This document shows positions 34,439-43,802 of a stretch of DNA of 64,000 nucleotides, in pieces (position 1 is the stretch's first letter; each line of letters begins with the position of its first letter). Under the pieces are notes generated by a model. The model had not been told where the DNA came from, ran no database searches, and was given only the letters and a program-made list of their open reading frames with translations. This stretch comes from Haloglomus irregulare (GTDB lineage: Archaea > Halobacteriota > Halobacteria > Halobacteriales > Haloarculaceae). A program made the position numbers and the translations under genes. Where the stretch lies: assembly GCF_007421925.1 (NCBI RefSeq), contig NZ_QMDX01000003.1:124001-188000 (forward strand), read 5' to 3'.

Positions 34439-35137
34439 ATGAGCGACGACTTCGACCGCGAGGAGGAGCGACGCAAGTTGGAGGAGAAGTTCGGCGAGGC
34501 GGAGGACGACCGGGAGCGGACCGAGCGGCTGAGCGAACTGCTGCTCAAGGGCGCGACGATGACCGACCGCCACTGCCCGGAGTGTGGCGACCCCGTCTTC
34601 CGCCACGAGGGGCGTGAGTTCTGCCCCTCCTGCCAGCGCGAGGTCACGACCGACGAGGCCCAGCGGGCGACCGCCGGGCAGGCCGCCGCACAGGACCCGA
34701 CCGACTCGGCGCCCGCTCCCGGCACGAACGCCGAGGTCGACGCGGCCGCCGACGACAGCACCATCGAGGTGGATACGCCCGGTGTACCGGATACCGACGA
34801 TGCGGCCGCCGATGGAGCAGCCCCGACCGCAGAGGGTGCCGACACCGCGCCCCCGACAGGGCAGGCCGCTGATACGCCGCAGGGGAGCCAGCCGCCCGCC
34901 GGCGAGCCGGCGGGCGAGTCCCGGGCGCAACCACAGCCCCAGCCGACCGCGAGCGAGTCCGCGCCCAGCGCCGGGGGCGGGTCGGGGCTACTGCCCGCCC
35001 GCCAACACCTCACGCGAACCGTGAACCGGCTGGCCCAGCAGGCCGCCGCCGAGGAGGACCCCGGGCGCAAGCGGGAGTTCCTCGCGGCGACGCGGGAGGC
35101 CGCCGAGGCGCTTGAAGCGGTCCGCGACGCCGAGTAG
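34439..35137 (+). CDS. Sssca1 family zinc-ribbon protein
   Basis: 232 residues. N-terminal helix rich in Glu/Arg (FDREEERRKLEEKFGEAEDD), then LSELLLKGATMTDRHCPECG and EGREFCPSCQREV, a CxxC...CxxC ribbon typical of the Sjogren's syndrome/scleroderma autoantigen 1 family. A long Ala/Pro/Asp linker follows, and a helical C-terminus (LTRTVNRLAQQAAAEEDPGR). Function unknown in archaea. Confidence 0.85.
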   Translation: MSDDFDREEERRKLEEKFGEAEDDRERTERLSELLLKGATMTDRHCPECGDPVFRHEGREFCPSCQREVTTDEAQRATAGQAAAQDPTDSAPAPGTNAEVDAAADDSTIEVDTPGVPDTDDAAADGAAPTAEGADTAPPTGQAADTPQGSQPPAGEPAGESRAQPQPQPTASESAPSAGGGSGLLPARQHLTRTVNRLAQQAAAEEDPGRKREFLAATREAAEALEAVRDAE

Positions 35138-35261
35138 ACGAGCGGTATTACCGAGTTACATCGGGGATTACGCGGCAATCCTCCGGTTCGAATCGGAGAA
35201 CTCGCCATACCGTCGCAATCCGGCTTTCCACCGGCTGGGAACGGCAGAACGGTCGGTCACC

Positions 35262-35783
35262 TCACTCCGCGACCATCGAGTCGAACAGCCGCGTGAACCG
35301 GTCGACGAGCCGCTCCGGGAGCGACGGGTCCACGCGGCCCAGCAGTCGAGCGGTGCGCTCCGGTTCGGCGACGGACAGGAGCACCCGGTTCCCGTCACGG
35401 GTCGTCCGCACGACCTCGGCCTCGGCCAGCCGGCCGGTGTGCCAGGAGCAGGTCGAGCGGGCGATGCCGACGCGCTCGGCGGTCTCGCCGGCCGGGAGCG
35501 GCCCCGCCGCCAGCAGTTCGGCGACGATGTCCGCGCTCGTCTCGCGGTGGAGCAGCGCGAGCGCGCCACGCTCCCAGCCGTCGAACTCGGGGGTGTAGTA
35601 GTGGGTCCGACCGAACAGCTCGTCGCCGACCACGCGGCCGGCCCGGTCGAGCCGCCGGAGGTGGTACTGGACCTGCCCCGGGGCGAGGTCGAGGTCCCGC
35701 ACCAGCGCGTTGACGTGGACGCCGGGGCGCTCGCGGATGCGGTCGTGGATGGTCCGTCGGGTCGCGTTCTCCGCCTCAGTCAC
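35262..35783 (-). CDS. Winged-helix transcriptional regulator with two HTH domains
   Basis: 173 residues. First wHTH: TIHDRIRERPGVHVNALVRD and APGQVQYHLRRLDRAGRVVG; second: HRETSADIVAELLAAGPLPA, ERVGIARSTCSWHTGRLAEA. This tandem arrangement is a common haloarchaeal regulator type. The start overlaps the end of the membrane-protein gene upstream by 8 bases, so both are co-transcribed. It may regulate the surface-protein cluster that follows on the same strand side. Confidence 0.8.
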   Translation of the reverse strand: MTEAENATRRTIHDRIRERPGVHVNALVRDLDLAPGQVQYHLRRLDRAGRVVGDELFGRTHYYTPEFDGWERGALALLHRETSADIVAELLAAGPLPAGETAERVGIARSTCSWHTGRLAEAEVVRTTRDGNRVLLSVAEPERTARLLGRVDPSLPERLVDRFTRLFDSMVAE

Positions 35784-36159
35784 GCTCGCTCACCCCGTCG
35801 TCGGTCGCGTCCGCACCCGCACCGGGTGCCCGGCCGCCATCCGGCGCGGGTTCGTGCGTCCGCTCGGCCGCGTCGGTTCCGCGGGCGGACCGCGCCGTGT
35901 AGACGGCCGCGATGACGAGCGCGGCCATCAGCACGTCCAGTACGTGTTCGGCGAGATGGTGGTCGGCCTCGGACAGCAGGCCGCCCATCGCGGCCGCCGC
36001 GACGCCGACCCGGGCCAGCAGCGTCGCCAGGGCCAGCGCCACCAGCAGGTACGGCCGCGACCGCCGGCGGGCGAAGCCCGCGAGCGCCAGTCCCAGCAGC
36101 GTGGCCGCCGCCACCCCCGCGAGCGCCAGCAGCCCCACCAGCAGCGGCCCGTTCGTCAT
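35776..36159 (-). CDS. Small membrane protein (DUF7471-like)
   Basis: 127 residues with three to four hydrophobic helices (LLVGLLALAGVAAATLLGLA, PYLLVALALATLLARVGVAA, HHLAEHVLDVLMAALVIAAV) and a disordered acidic tail. The histidine-rich EADHHLAEHVLD stretch sits at a helix start and could bind a metal. Overlaps the HTH regulator gene by 8 bases. Function unknown. Confidence 0.65.
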   Translation of the reverse strand: MTNGPLLVGLLALAGVAAATLLGLALAGFARRRSRPYLLVALALATLLARVGVAAAAMGGLLSEADHHLAEHVLDVLMAALVIAAVYTARSARGTDAAERTHEPAPDGGRAPGAGADATDDGVSERD

Positions 36160-36184
36160 GGCGTCTCGTACTCATCGGTCGTGT

Positions 36185-37240
36185 TTAGCTCCGTCGGCGG
36201 TGCGTGGCGACCCCGACCCCGAGCACGGTGGCCAGCACGGCCGCCAGCGCGCCGAACCCGGGTTGCCCGTCGGTGCTCGTCGACTCGCCCCCGTCGTCCG
36301 CCGTCGGTGACGGCCCGCCCGCGGCCGGCGAGGTCGTCGCGGTCGTCACGAGGCTGTCGTCGTCCGTGTCGTCGGCCGGGGTCGCGGTCGTCACGCCCGT
36401 GTCGTCCTCCCCGTCGGCATCGCCGGCGGTCGTGGACCGGCCACCGTCGGCGGTGTCCGTCCGGTTGACGTAGACGAAGGTGGTGACCGCGTCCCCGCCC
36501 GCCATGACCGGCTCGTCGCCGGGGCCGAAACTGCCGTCGCCGTCGCTCCGGTACAGGGTGAGGGCGAGCCGGGCGCGGCTCCCGAGGTCCTCGGAGAACG
36601 AGTCCTCCAACCGGACGGTGACGTCGCCGTGGCTGCCGGCGTCAAGCGCGGTGGCGCCCACGGGTCCGGCGGCGGTTTCGTCCTCGTCGCCGGGATCGGT
36701 GACGTTCCGCGCGACCACGTAGCCGTCCGCGGGGAGCTGCACGTTCCGGACCTGTACCGAGCCGTCGTCGACGGTCTCCGGGCTGAACGCCGCCGAGCCG
36801 ACGTAGGCTGTGGGCCCGCGCTCGAGCGTGAAGCGGTCGGTCGCCTCGCGCCCGAAGGCGGTCAGCACGGCGTCCTCCTCGCGGTCGAACCCGCCGCTCC
36901 CGTCGTCGCTGTGGAGGGCCACGTGGACGGAACGGGCCTCGCCCGCGCCCCAGTCGTCCCACCGCTCCTCGTCGATGGTGACGGCGAGGTCCGTCCGGAA
37001 GCCGGCGCCGCGCAACCGGTCTGCGGCGAGTAGCTCCCCCCGCTCGCCGTCGTCGTCGGCGTAGAGGGCCACCCAGGCGTCGTCGGCCACGTACGCCGTC
37101 TCGACCACCACGGTCCCGTCCGTCGAGGCCTGTGGGTCGGCCGTCACGTCGTTGATATGGGCGCTGACCGGGAGCGGCGCCGCCGCCAGCGCCACGATAC
37201 AGGCCAGTGCGGCCGCCGCTGCGAACGCGCGTCGTCTCAC
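36185..37240 (-). CDS. Secreted surface protein, DUF7282-like, with archaeosortase-type tail
   Basis: 351 residues from GTG 37240. The signal peptide MRRRAFAAAAALACIVALAA ends near AHINDV. Two to three beta-rich DUF7282-like units follow (TVVVETAYVADDAWVALYAD; VQVRNVQLPADGYVVARNVT). A Thr/Asp-rich stalk leads to a C-terminal PGFGALAAVLATVLGVGVAT plus HRRRS, a PGF-CTERM-like signal for archaeosortase processing and lipid anchoring. GTG 37240 is preferred to the upstream ATG 37261 because a TATA box (CTTTATTCG on the minus strand) at 37263-37270 would place the transcript start at 37240. Confidence 0.75.
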   Translation of the reverse strand: MRRRAFAAAAALACIVALAAAPLPVSAHINDVTADPQASTDGTVVVETAYVADDAWVALYADDDGERGELLAADRLRGAGFRTDLAVTIDEERWDDWGAGEARSVHVALHSDDGSGGFDREEDAVLTAFGREATDRFTLERGPTAYVGSAAFSPETVDDGSVQVRNVQLPADGYVVARNVTDPGDEDETAAGPVGATALDAGSHGDVTVRLEDSFSEDLGSRARLALTLYRSDGDGSFGPGDEPVMAGGDAVTTFVYVNRTDTADGGRSTTAGDADGEDDTGVTTATPADDTDDDSLVTTATTSPAAGGPSPTADDGGESTSTDGQPGFGALAAVLATVLGVGVATHRRRS

Positions 37241-37262
37241 TACCGTCACGCTGGGGAGCATC

Positions 37263-37270
37263 GAATAAAG
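37263..37270 (-). promoter_or_regulatory. TATA box of the surface-protein gene
   Basis: Minus strand CTTTATTC, about 25-28 bases before GTG 37240. It overlaps the codon region upstream of ATG 37261 and so excludes that ATG as a leaderless start. Confidence 0.55.
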
Positions 37271-37310
37271 CCTGTTTCCCAACTCGGACCGGAATTCGCG
37301 GGCCGCCGAC

Positions 37311-38411
37311 TCAGACGGTGAACCGCATCGGCGGCATGTCGATGAACGCCCGCTCGTAGCCCTCGTGGCGGGCGACCTGCGGCGGGGCCGGCACCCGGAG
37401 TTCGACCTCGTCCCCGGCGGACAGCCCGCCCTCGACGGCCGTCCCGTAGTGGTAGCCGAGTTCCGGGTCGAGCCCGCGGGTGAGTGCCCCGTCGAGGACG
37501 GTCTCGCCGTCGCGGATCACGGTCGCCTCGACGGCCATCGACGGCAGGACGGTCCCGTTGTACGGCGTCCGCGCCGAGACCGCCAGGTAGTTGGCGGCGT
37601 CGAACCGACCGGCGGTCGTGCCCGAGAGCCGGGTCGAGAGGAAGACCGCGTCGCCGCTGGTCGTCTCGGCCAGCACCTCGCCCGGGAGGTCCGCCCTCCC
37701 GGGGGCGTTCGCCTCCGGCATCATCCCCATCTCCATCGGATTCACCGCGCCGCGCTGGCCGTACTTGTCCAGCTCCTCGACGGTCACCTTCGAGCGCTCC
37801 GCCTCGTTGAACGCGAACGGGATCTCGATGGTCGCGGGGTCGTCGAAGCGGCCCTCGAACGCCCCGCTCCGACGGAGGTTCATGCCACCGATGTTCACCC
37901 GGGCGGTGTACTCCCCGTCGCCGTCGAGCCCGAAGTTGCCGCCCCAGTGAAAGCCCATCCGCTGGGAGAGCATCGGGTAGATGACCTCCTGACTGACCAG
38001 GTCGCCGTCCTGGACGATCTCCACGGAGACGCCGACCTCCGGCAGCACCGTGTTCGTCTCCGGGTCCCAGACGACGGCCATCAGGTGGACGCTGTCACCG
38101 TCCTCGATGGACGTCTCCGAGCGCGAGGAGCCGCTCATGTTCCAGAACAGGTGCGGGGCGCTGTACATCACGCCGGCGGCGTACTCGCCGGACTGTGCGG
38201 TCCCCTGCATCGCCATCGACTCGAGATACCGCTGGATGTAGACCGCCTCCGGGAGCGACTCCTGCTCGGCCCGCTCGGGCGTCGACCCGCCGGCGTCGGT
38301 CGGGCTGTCGGTCGGGTCGGTGCCACCGTCGCCGCCGTCCATCCCGGTGCATCCGGCCAACCCCAGCAGCCCGGCCGCGCCGCCGGACAGGAGGAACCGT
38401 CGTCGGTTCAT
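37311..38411 (-). CDS. Tat-exported lipoprotein related to P19/Tp34 iron-transport proteins
   Basis: 366 residues. MNRRRFLLSGGAAGLLGLAG-C combines a twin-arginine signal with a lipobox cysteine (residue 21). The first domain (HLMAVVWDPETNTVLPEVGV, PMLSQRMGFHWGGNFGLDGD) has the layout of periplasmic P19/Tp34 iron/copper-binding proteins, with Met and His residues at plausible ligand positions (MGFHWGG). A second beta domain covers residues 215-366. This matches the haloarchaeal DUF7350 type from memory. Metal transport is inferred. It lies next to a beta-propeller lipoprotein gene in the opposite direction. Confidence 0.75.
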   Translation of the reverse strand: MNRRRFLLSGGAAGLLGLAGCTGMDGGDGGTDPTDSPTDAGGSTPERAEQESLPEAVYIQRYLESMAMQGTAQSGEYAAGVMYSAPHLFWNMSGSSRSETSIEDGDSVHLMAVVWDPETNTVLPEVGVSVEIVQDGDLVSQEVIYPMLSQRMGFHWGGNFGLDGDGEYTARVNIGGMNLRRSGAFEGRFDDPATIEIPFAFNEAERSKVTVEELDKYGQRGAVNPMEMGMMPEANAPGRADLPGEVLAETTSGDAVFLSTRLSGTTAGRFDAANYLAVSARTPYNGTVLPSMAVEATVIRDGETVLDGALTRGLDPELGYHYGTAVEGGLSAGDEVELRVPAPPQVARHEGYERAFIDMPPMRFTV

Positions 38412-38549
38412 CGCCACATGGTAACGGGGAGACGGGCAAAGTCGTTCTGGTCCGACCGTCGAAATCGGTTCGCTCAGGTGTTCGACTGCCCGTTCAGCGT
38501 GCACACCCGGAGCGACAGCGGTTTGCCCGTGCCGTGCCGACCCACGGGT

Positions 38550-39845
38550 ATGCGACTCCGCCCCGGTTCGGGGCTCGACGCGCTTTCGACGCTCGCGCTC
38601 GCCGCCCTCCTCGTCCTCGCCGGCTGTACGCTGCCGGCCGGCCTCGGCGGTGACGGCGGTGGCGACGGTGACGACCTCGAGGCGAGCGTGGACTGGGTCG
38701 CGGGCGACTCCGAGATCCTGGGCAACCACCACTCCCCGGGCGTCGGGCGGCTCCCCGGGACGGAGGGGCTCGACGGAACGGTCGTCGCCCATCCGCTCGG
38801 GGGGCGCGGCGACCGGGAGGGCTGCCGCCTGCTCGCGCTGAACGGGGGCGGCGGCGAGCGCTGGGCCGCGCCGGTTCCGCCCGAGCACTGCACCATCCAC
38901 GCCGTCGCGGACCCGGCGGTGGCGGACTTCGTTGGCGACGCGACCCCGGAGGTCATCGTCTCGACGACGGAGTCCGAGACGGTCGCCTACGACGCCCGCA
39001 CCGGCGAGCGCCGGTTCGCCGTCTCGCTCACGGACTACGGCTACACCCGGCCGGTCGTCGCGGACCTCGCCGGCGACGCGGCGCCGGAACTCGTCACCCA
39101 GGACGCCCGCGGGGAACTGTTCGTCGTCCGCCCGGACGGGGTGGTCTGGCGGCGCTCGCTGGACGCGTACACCTTCGTCGACCCGGTCGTCGCGGACGTC
39201 GACGCCGACGGACGCACCGAACTCGTCGTCGGACTCGGCGACGGCCGCGTGGTCGCGTTCGCCGGCGGGGGCACTCGCGAGTGGACCCGCAGCCTCGGCA
39301 CCGGCACCGGCGACGCGGTCGTCTGGGCCACCGCCGCGGACGTCGACGACGACCCCGCGGTCGAGTTCATCGCCACGACCGCCGAGGGGGCAACCGTCGC
39401 CCTGGACGGCGCCACCGGCGAGACGGAGTGGCGCTTCGCCGACGCGGGCAGTCCCGCGGCGGTCGGCCCCGCGCTCGACGGCGACGACGACGGGGCCGTC
39501 GAGGTGTACGTCACGGGGGCCAACGCCAGGGTCCGGGCGCTGAACGGCTCCACCGGCGCGGTCGAGTGGACCAGCGACCGGCTCTCGGGGGCTTCACTCC
39601 GGTCGGTCCCGTCCGCGGTCGCCGCCGATGTCGACGGCGACGGCGGTCCCGAACTCGTGGCGGCCACCGGTGACGGTACCGTCGGCGTCCTCGCCGGCGA
39701 CGGGACCGTCCGCGCGACGTTCGACCGTGGCGGCGACCGCGCGCTCTACACGCCGCCCGTCGCCGCGGACGTCGACGACGACGGCCGGGAGGAGGTGCTC
39801 GTCCCGTACGGTGACGGCCGGCTCCACGCGGTCTCGTTCGACTGA
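38550..39845 (+). CDS. Beta-propeller lipoprotein (PQQ/FG-GAP-like repeats)
   Basis: 431 residues. The signal peptide ends in the lipobox VLAGC (about residue 28). At least six repeats of about 45-50 residues carry the pattern VADxDGDGxxELV (VVADVDADGRTELVVG, AAADVDGDGGPELVAAT, PVAADVDDDGREEVLVPYGD) alternating with VxALDGxTGExxW. This is a calcium-binding FG-GAP/PQQ-like propeller anchored on the outer face of the membrane. No dehydrogenase residues are evident. Divergent from the metal-binding-type lipoprotein, sharing one short promoter region. Confidence 0.85.
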   Translation: MRLRPGSGLDALSTLALAALLVLAGCTLPAGLGGDGGGDGDDLEASVDWVAGDSEILGNHHSPGVGRLPGTEGLDGTVVAHPLGGRGDREGCRLLALNGGGGERWAAPVPPEHCTIHAVADPAVADFVGDATPEVIVSTTESETVAYDARTGERRFAVSLTDYGYTRPVVADLAGDAAPELVTQDARGELFVVRPDGVVWRRSLDAYTFVDPVVADVDADGRTELVVGLGDGRVVAFAGGGTREWTRSLGTGTGDAVVWATAADVDDDPAVEFIATTAEGATVALDGATGETEWRFADAGSPAAVGPALDGDDDGAVEVYVTGANARVRALNGSTGAVEWTSDRLSGASLRSVPSAVAADVDGDGGPELVAATGDGTVGVLAGDGTVRATFDRGGDRALYTPPVAADVDDDGREEVLVPYGDGRLHAVSFD

Positions 39846-39902
39846 GCGAGGCGGCCGCCGCTGTGCGTGCGGCGGGCCGGCGGAAGACGCGGGCGACGCC
39901 CG

Positions 39903-40049
39903 CTACAGCTCGAGCTCCTCGTTCTCGTACAGCTCGTCGAAGTCGACCTCCTCGTCCTGGTGTTCGAGCGCTCGCCGGACCTCCCGTTTCCGCCGCTGTT
40001 CGCGTTTGACGGCTCCCTTTCGCTCGCGACCTCTCTTCGTGTCTCCCAT
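39903..40049 (-). CDS. Short basic/acidic conserved protein
   Basis: 48 residues: MGDTKRGRERKGAVKREQRR, KREVRRALEHQDEEVDFDEL, ending YENEELEL. A strongly basic N-half and acidic C-half suggest nucleic-acid binding. A MGDTKRGRERKG start is seen in small haloarchaeal proteins. ATG 40049 is chosen; longer frames upstream are not convincing. Confidence 0.6.
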   Translation of the reverse strand: MGDTKRGRERKGAVKREQRRKREVRRALEHQDEEVDFDELYENEELEL

Positions 40050-40228
40050 GGCATTGTGTGACAAACACACACATGGTCTTGAAGCTATCGGCGACCACGA
40101 CCCGTGAGTCCCCCCGCCGTCCCCGTCGCCCCGGCGTTCACCGCAGGCCGCGGGTTTCGGCCGGCGCACGTGGTGACACCCGTGTCACGGTGACGCTGAT
40201 ATGTCCGGGCCACGTAGGTTGGAATACC

Positions 40229-41233
40229 ATGGTCAACATGTACGTCGACGGAGAGTGGCGCACCGATGCCTACGAGATGAACGACGACGACGGGGAGTTC
40301 GACCGCGACTCGACCAGTTTCCGGGACGCGCTCGGCGGCGAGTTCCCCGCCGAGGCCGGCCGCTACCACCTCTACGTCTCGCGGGCCTGCCCCTGGGCCC
40401 ACGGCGCGGCGATGGTCCGCTCGCTCATGGGGCTGGAGGACGCCATCACGATGGACATCGTCGACCCGTACCGTGACGAGCGCGGCTGGCAGTTCACCCC
40501 CGAGGAGGACGACTGCACGGTCGACAGCGTCAACGGCTTCGACTACCTCGGCGAGGCCTACGTCGAGGCCGACCCGGACTACACCGGGCGCGTGACGGTG
40601 CCCGTCCTCTGGGACACCGAGACGGACACCATCGTCAACAACGAGTCGATCGAGATCATGGAGACCCTGGCGACCGAGATGCGGGAGGTCGGCAACGGCG
40701 CCGACCTCTACCCCGCGGACATCCGCGAGGAGGTGGACGCGGTCGTCGACGCCATCTACGACCCCATCAACAACGGCGTCTACCGTGCCGGCTTCGCGGG
40801 CACGCAGGAGGCCTACGAGACCGCCGTCACGGAGCTGTTCGACGCGCTCGGCCACTGGGACGACGTGCTGGCCGACCAGCGCTATCTCGCGGCCGACGGG
40901 GAGCGCCTCACCCTGGCGGACCTCAGGATGTTCGCCACCCTCGTCCGCTTCGACCAGGTCTACCACACCCACTTCAAGTGCAACAGGCGGCTCATCAGCC
41001 AGTACGACAACCTCTGGCCGTACGTCCGGGACGTCTACACGACGCCGGGCATCGCCGAGACGGTGAACATGGCCCACATCAAGGAGCACTACTACACGAC
41101 CCACACCGATATCAACCCGACCGCGTTCGTCGCCGCCGGTCCGGACCTCGACTTCGAGGCCGACCACGACCGCGACGAGCTGCCCGGTGGCCCGCCGGCG
41201 GAACTGGTGGCCGGCGCCGCGAGCGCGGACTGA
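40229..41233 (+). CDS. Xi-class glutathione S-transferase / glutathionyl-hydroquinone reductase type
   Basis: 334 residues. The thioredoxin-fold domain has the Xi-class active site RACPWAHGAAMVRSLMGLED, with a redox cysteine at about residue 54, and VPVLWDTETDTIVNNESIEI for thiol binding. The all-helical C-terminal domain ends in FVAAGPDLDF. Family members reduce glutathionyl-hydroquinones; haloarchaea use gamma-glutamylcysteine instead of glutathione, so the physiological thiol must differ. Single-gene transcription unit. Confidence 0.88.
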   Translation: MVNMYVDGEWRTDAYEMNDDDGEFDRDSTSFRDALGGEFPAEAGRYHLYVSRACPWAHGAAMVRSLMGLEDAITMDIVDPYRDERGWQFTPEEDDCTVDSVNGFDYLGEAYVEADPDYTGRVTVPVLWDTETDTIVNNESIEIMETLATEMREVGNGADLYPADIREEVDAVVDAIYDPINNGVYRAGFAGTQEAYETAVTELFDALGHWDDVLADQRYLAADGERLTLADLRMFATLVRFDQVYHTHFKCNRRLISQYDNLWPYVRDVYTTPGIAETVNMAHIKEHYYTTHTDINPTAFVAAGPDLDFEADHDRDELPGGPPAELVAGAASAD

Positions 41234-41252
41234 CCCCGGGACCCGAGTCGTC

Positions 41253-41807
41253 TCAAGACCCCGCGCCCCGTGGTCGCGCCCGCTCCTTCTGGCCGGTCAG
41301 GTGTGTCGACCGGCGGCCGTCACGGGCGGCCGGTGGCGGCCCGACGATTTCGATTCCGTGGTCTCCCGCGAGCGCGTTCACCTGACCGATGGCGTCCTCG
41401 GACGGCGGCGTCGTCGGGACCGTTCCCTCCTCCGTCGGCTCCCCGACAGCGGTCACGAACTCACCGAACCCGGCGGGTGCGGTCGAGGCGAGGATCACCG
41501 ACTGCTCGTCCGCGACGAGACTGTGCTCCTCCCCTCGCGGGAGGACCACCGAGTCCCCCGCAGTCAGCGAGCGGGCATCGTCCGCCGTGTGGACCGTCAC
41601 CCCCCCGTCCAGCACGTGGATCGTCTCGTCCGCGCCGTCGTGTACGTGCATCGGTGGTGCATGGCCCGCCCGCAGGTGCATCTCGACGACGGACACCCGG
41701 TCGTCCGTCGCGCTTCCGGGGACCCGGACGTAGGAGAGTGTATCCAGGAACCGATACGCCGTCGCTTCCGCGCGCCGGCCAATCGCCGGTTCGGTGAAGT
41801 CGGACAC
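41253..41807 (-). CDS. Cupin-domain protein
   Basis: 184 residues from GTG 41807. One cupin barrel: MHLRAGHAPPMHVHDGADET (cupin motif 1, three histidines and a glutamate) and LTAGDSVVLPRGEEHSLVAD (motif 2 with histidine), so a mononuclear metal site is likely. The C-terminal 45 residues are disordered. Function could be enzymatic or binding; no neighbour helps. It precedes thiDN in the same orientation with its own start after the thiDN stop. Confidence 0.8.
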   Translation of the reverse strand: MSDFTEPAIGRRAEATAYRFLDTLSYVRVPGSATDDRVSVVEMHLRAGHAPPMHVHDGADETIHVLDGGVTVHTADDARSLTAGDSVVLPRGEEHSLVADEQSVILASTAPAGFGEFVTAVGEPTEEGTVPTTPPSEDAIGQVNALAGDHGIEIVGPPPAARDGRRSTHLTGQKERARPRGAGS

Positions 41808-41881
41808 GCCCGGCGGATACGGACGGGTGTCAGAAGTTACCCACGCTCGATTCCCGCGCGTCCGCCCGGCGGCCGGGGACA

Positions 41882-43258
41882 CTACTCCTCGCTCGTCTCC
41901 AGCGTCTCCACGACGCTCACGACCCGCTCGGCCACCTGCCGCGCGTCCTCGCCGACGAACTTCGCCATCGGCTCCTTCCCGTGGGCCCCGCGGTCCAGCA
42001 CCACGACGGGACGCTCCCCGTCGCCGCCGAAGGCCTGCCGCGCGCCCCACCCCATCGTCGACGCCTCGACCTCGGCCACGTCCTCCGGCTGTGCGTCGCG
42101 GTCGTACTCCGCGATGTGGCCGTCGAGCCCCTCCAGCGCGGTCTCCACGTCGTCGGCGAACCGGCAGTTGACCGCCCAGCGCAGGGCGGGGTCGTACTCG
42201 CGGGCGGCGAGCAGGAAGCGGGCGACGTGGCTGGACGCGCCGAACCGCACCCCCCGGTTCGGCTGGATGCCCGACAGCGTCCGGGTGACCCGCCCTTCGA
42301 CGGCGGCACACTCCTCGGGTGCCTCGGCGTACGGCGTCGCCCCGACGACGTTCATCCCGACCTCCGGGACGACCGCCGACACGTCGCGCTCGACGAACCA
42401 GTCCACCACGTCCTGCACGCGCTCGGCCGTCGGCTCGCGGGCGGCCGCGTTGCGCGCCTCCACGAGGTGGTGGACGGCGCCTGGCCCCTCGCCCACGTCG
42501 TGGTGATGCCGGACAGCCCGCTCCAGCAGGTCGATGCCGAAGCCGACGGCCTCCTTCAGCGGCTCGTCGCTCGCGAGATGGGTCGCGATGGCCGAGGAGA
42601 GCGCACACCCCGAGCCGTGTGTCGCCTCGGTGTCGACGCGCGGGTGGCGTGCGGCCTCGATGTAGTCCGCCGTCACCAGGGTGTCGAGCACCTCGTCGCC
42701 GGGGATGTGGCCGCCCTTGACGAGAGCCCCCTCCGCGCCCCAGGTCAGCAGGCGCTGGCCGGCGAGCCGTGCGCCGGCTTCGTCCTCGACATCCACGTCC
42801 GTCAGGACCTCGGCCTCGTCGGCGTTCGGCGTCACGAGCGTCGCCTCGCCGATGAGGGCCTCGTAGGCGTCCTCGGCGTCCTCGTCCAGCAGGCGGTCGC
42901 CCGAGGCGGCGACCATCACCGGGTCGACGACGACCGGACAGTCCAGGCCGGCAACGTACCGCGTGACCGTCTCGACCATCTCGGCGGTCGCGAGCATCCC
43001 CGTCTTCACCGCGGCCACGTCGAAATCCGTGATGACGGCGTCCAGTTGCGCCTCCACCTCCTCGACCGGCAGGACGTGGGTGCCGTGGACGCCGGTCGTG
43101 TTCTGCGCGGTGACCGCTGTCACGGCGGCGGTGCCGAAGCCGCCGCAGGCCTCGATCGTCTTCAGGTCGGCCTGGATGCCGGCGCCGCCGCCCGAATCCG
43201 AGCCGGCGATCGTGAGGACCACCGGCCGCTCGACGGGTGCTGGGCGTCGCGTGCTCAT
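41882..43258 (-). CDS. thiDN: ThiD-ThiN fusion: HMP-P kinase and thiamine phosphate synthase
   Basis: 458 residues. The N-terminal ThiD ribokinase-like domain ([60 protein letters not shown]) phosphorylates hydroxymethylpyrimidine. The C-terminal ThiN domain ([51 protein letters not shown]) joins pyrimidine and thiazole phosphates in archaea lacking ThiE. A TATA-like CGCTATAG lies about 28 bases before ATG 43258. The upstream open frame extension is not coding-like. Confidence 0.93.
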   Translation of the reverse strand: MSTRRPAPVERPVVLTIAGSDSGGGAGIQADLKTIEACGGFGTAAVTAVTAQNTTGVHGTHVLPVEEVEAQLDAVITDFDVAAVKTGMLATAEMVETVTRYVAGLDCPVVVDPVMVAASGDRLLDEDAEDAYEALIGEATLVTPNADEAEVLTDVDVEDEAGARLAGQRLLTWGAEGALVKGGHIPGDEVLDTLVTADYIEAARHPRVDTEATHGSGCALSSAIATHLASDEPLKEAVGFGIDLLERAVRHHHDVGEGPGAVHHLVEARNAAAREPTAERVQDVVDWFVERDVSAVVPEVGMNVVGATPYAEAPEECAAVEGRVTRTLSGIQPNRGVRFGASSHVARFLLAAREYDPALRWAVNCRFADDVETALEGLDGHIAEYDRDAQPEDVAEVEASTMGWGARQAFGGDGERPVVVLDRGAHGKEPMAKFVGEDARQVAERVVSVVETLETSEE

Positions 43259-43403
43259 GTGCGCGGCTGGGGGCGTGACGACTATAGCGATGGTGGTCGA
43301 CGGGACTGGGGCCGAGACCCCGGACGAAGGACCCTGTTGGAACATCCGAGAGCCGACAGATGTGGTTTGCTGGATACAGAGGGTAGACCCACAGCGAGCT
43401 GCA

Positions 43404-43675
43404 TCAGTCGGCGAGCGAGTCAACGGCGAACCGAAAGCACAGGACAAGCAGACCCACTACTCCGACGACGAACAACGGGGATGGGAACGTGTACAGACAG
43501 CGTCGGCGAACTGCGAGGACGGTGTACAGCGGTGCGTGTAGTAGTACCAGTCGTACGCCTCCGGAGCTAACAGAGCAGGAGCGAATACAGCGAGCGCAGT
43601 ATCGATTCGCGATACCGGCAACCAGACCATGCGTGTATTCGCGGATTGTCCGATCTCAACTTCTTTGCGCGGCAT
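43404..43675 (-). pseudogene. Possible frameshifted small membrane protein
   Basis: From ATG 43675 the frame reads MPRKEVEIGQSANTRMVWLP then [26 protein letters not shown], a hydrophobic segment. Near 43495 a change to another frame continues [30 protein letters not shown] and stops at 43404. Both pieces look like parts of one two-helix membrane protein split by a one- or two-base indel. Alternatively one or both are chance. The rest of 43259-43802 shows no gene. Confidence 0.4.
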
Positions 43676-43802
43676 ACACACCCCATCGTCCCTACCACCT
43701 GCCAACCGACTCGTCCGTGCCCGATACGTGCCCTGTATTCAGCAGGCCCGCTGAGACCTGTTACCGCCCGGAGATTCCAACGAGGGCGGACGGTGCGTGG
43801 AG

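Noticed and set aside
35150-35190. GGTTCGAATCGGAG resembling a tRNA T-arm
   Set aside because: No acceptor, D-arm or anticodon stem can be formed around it.
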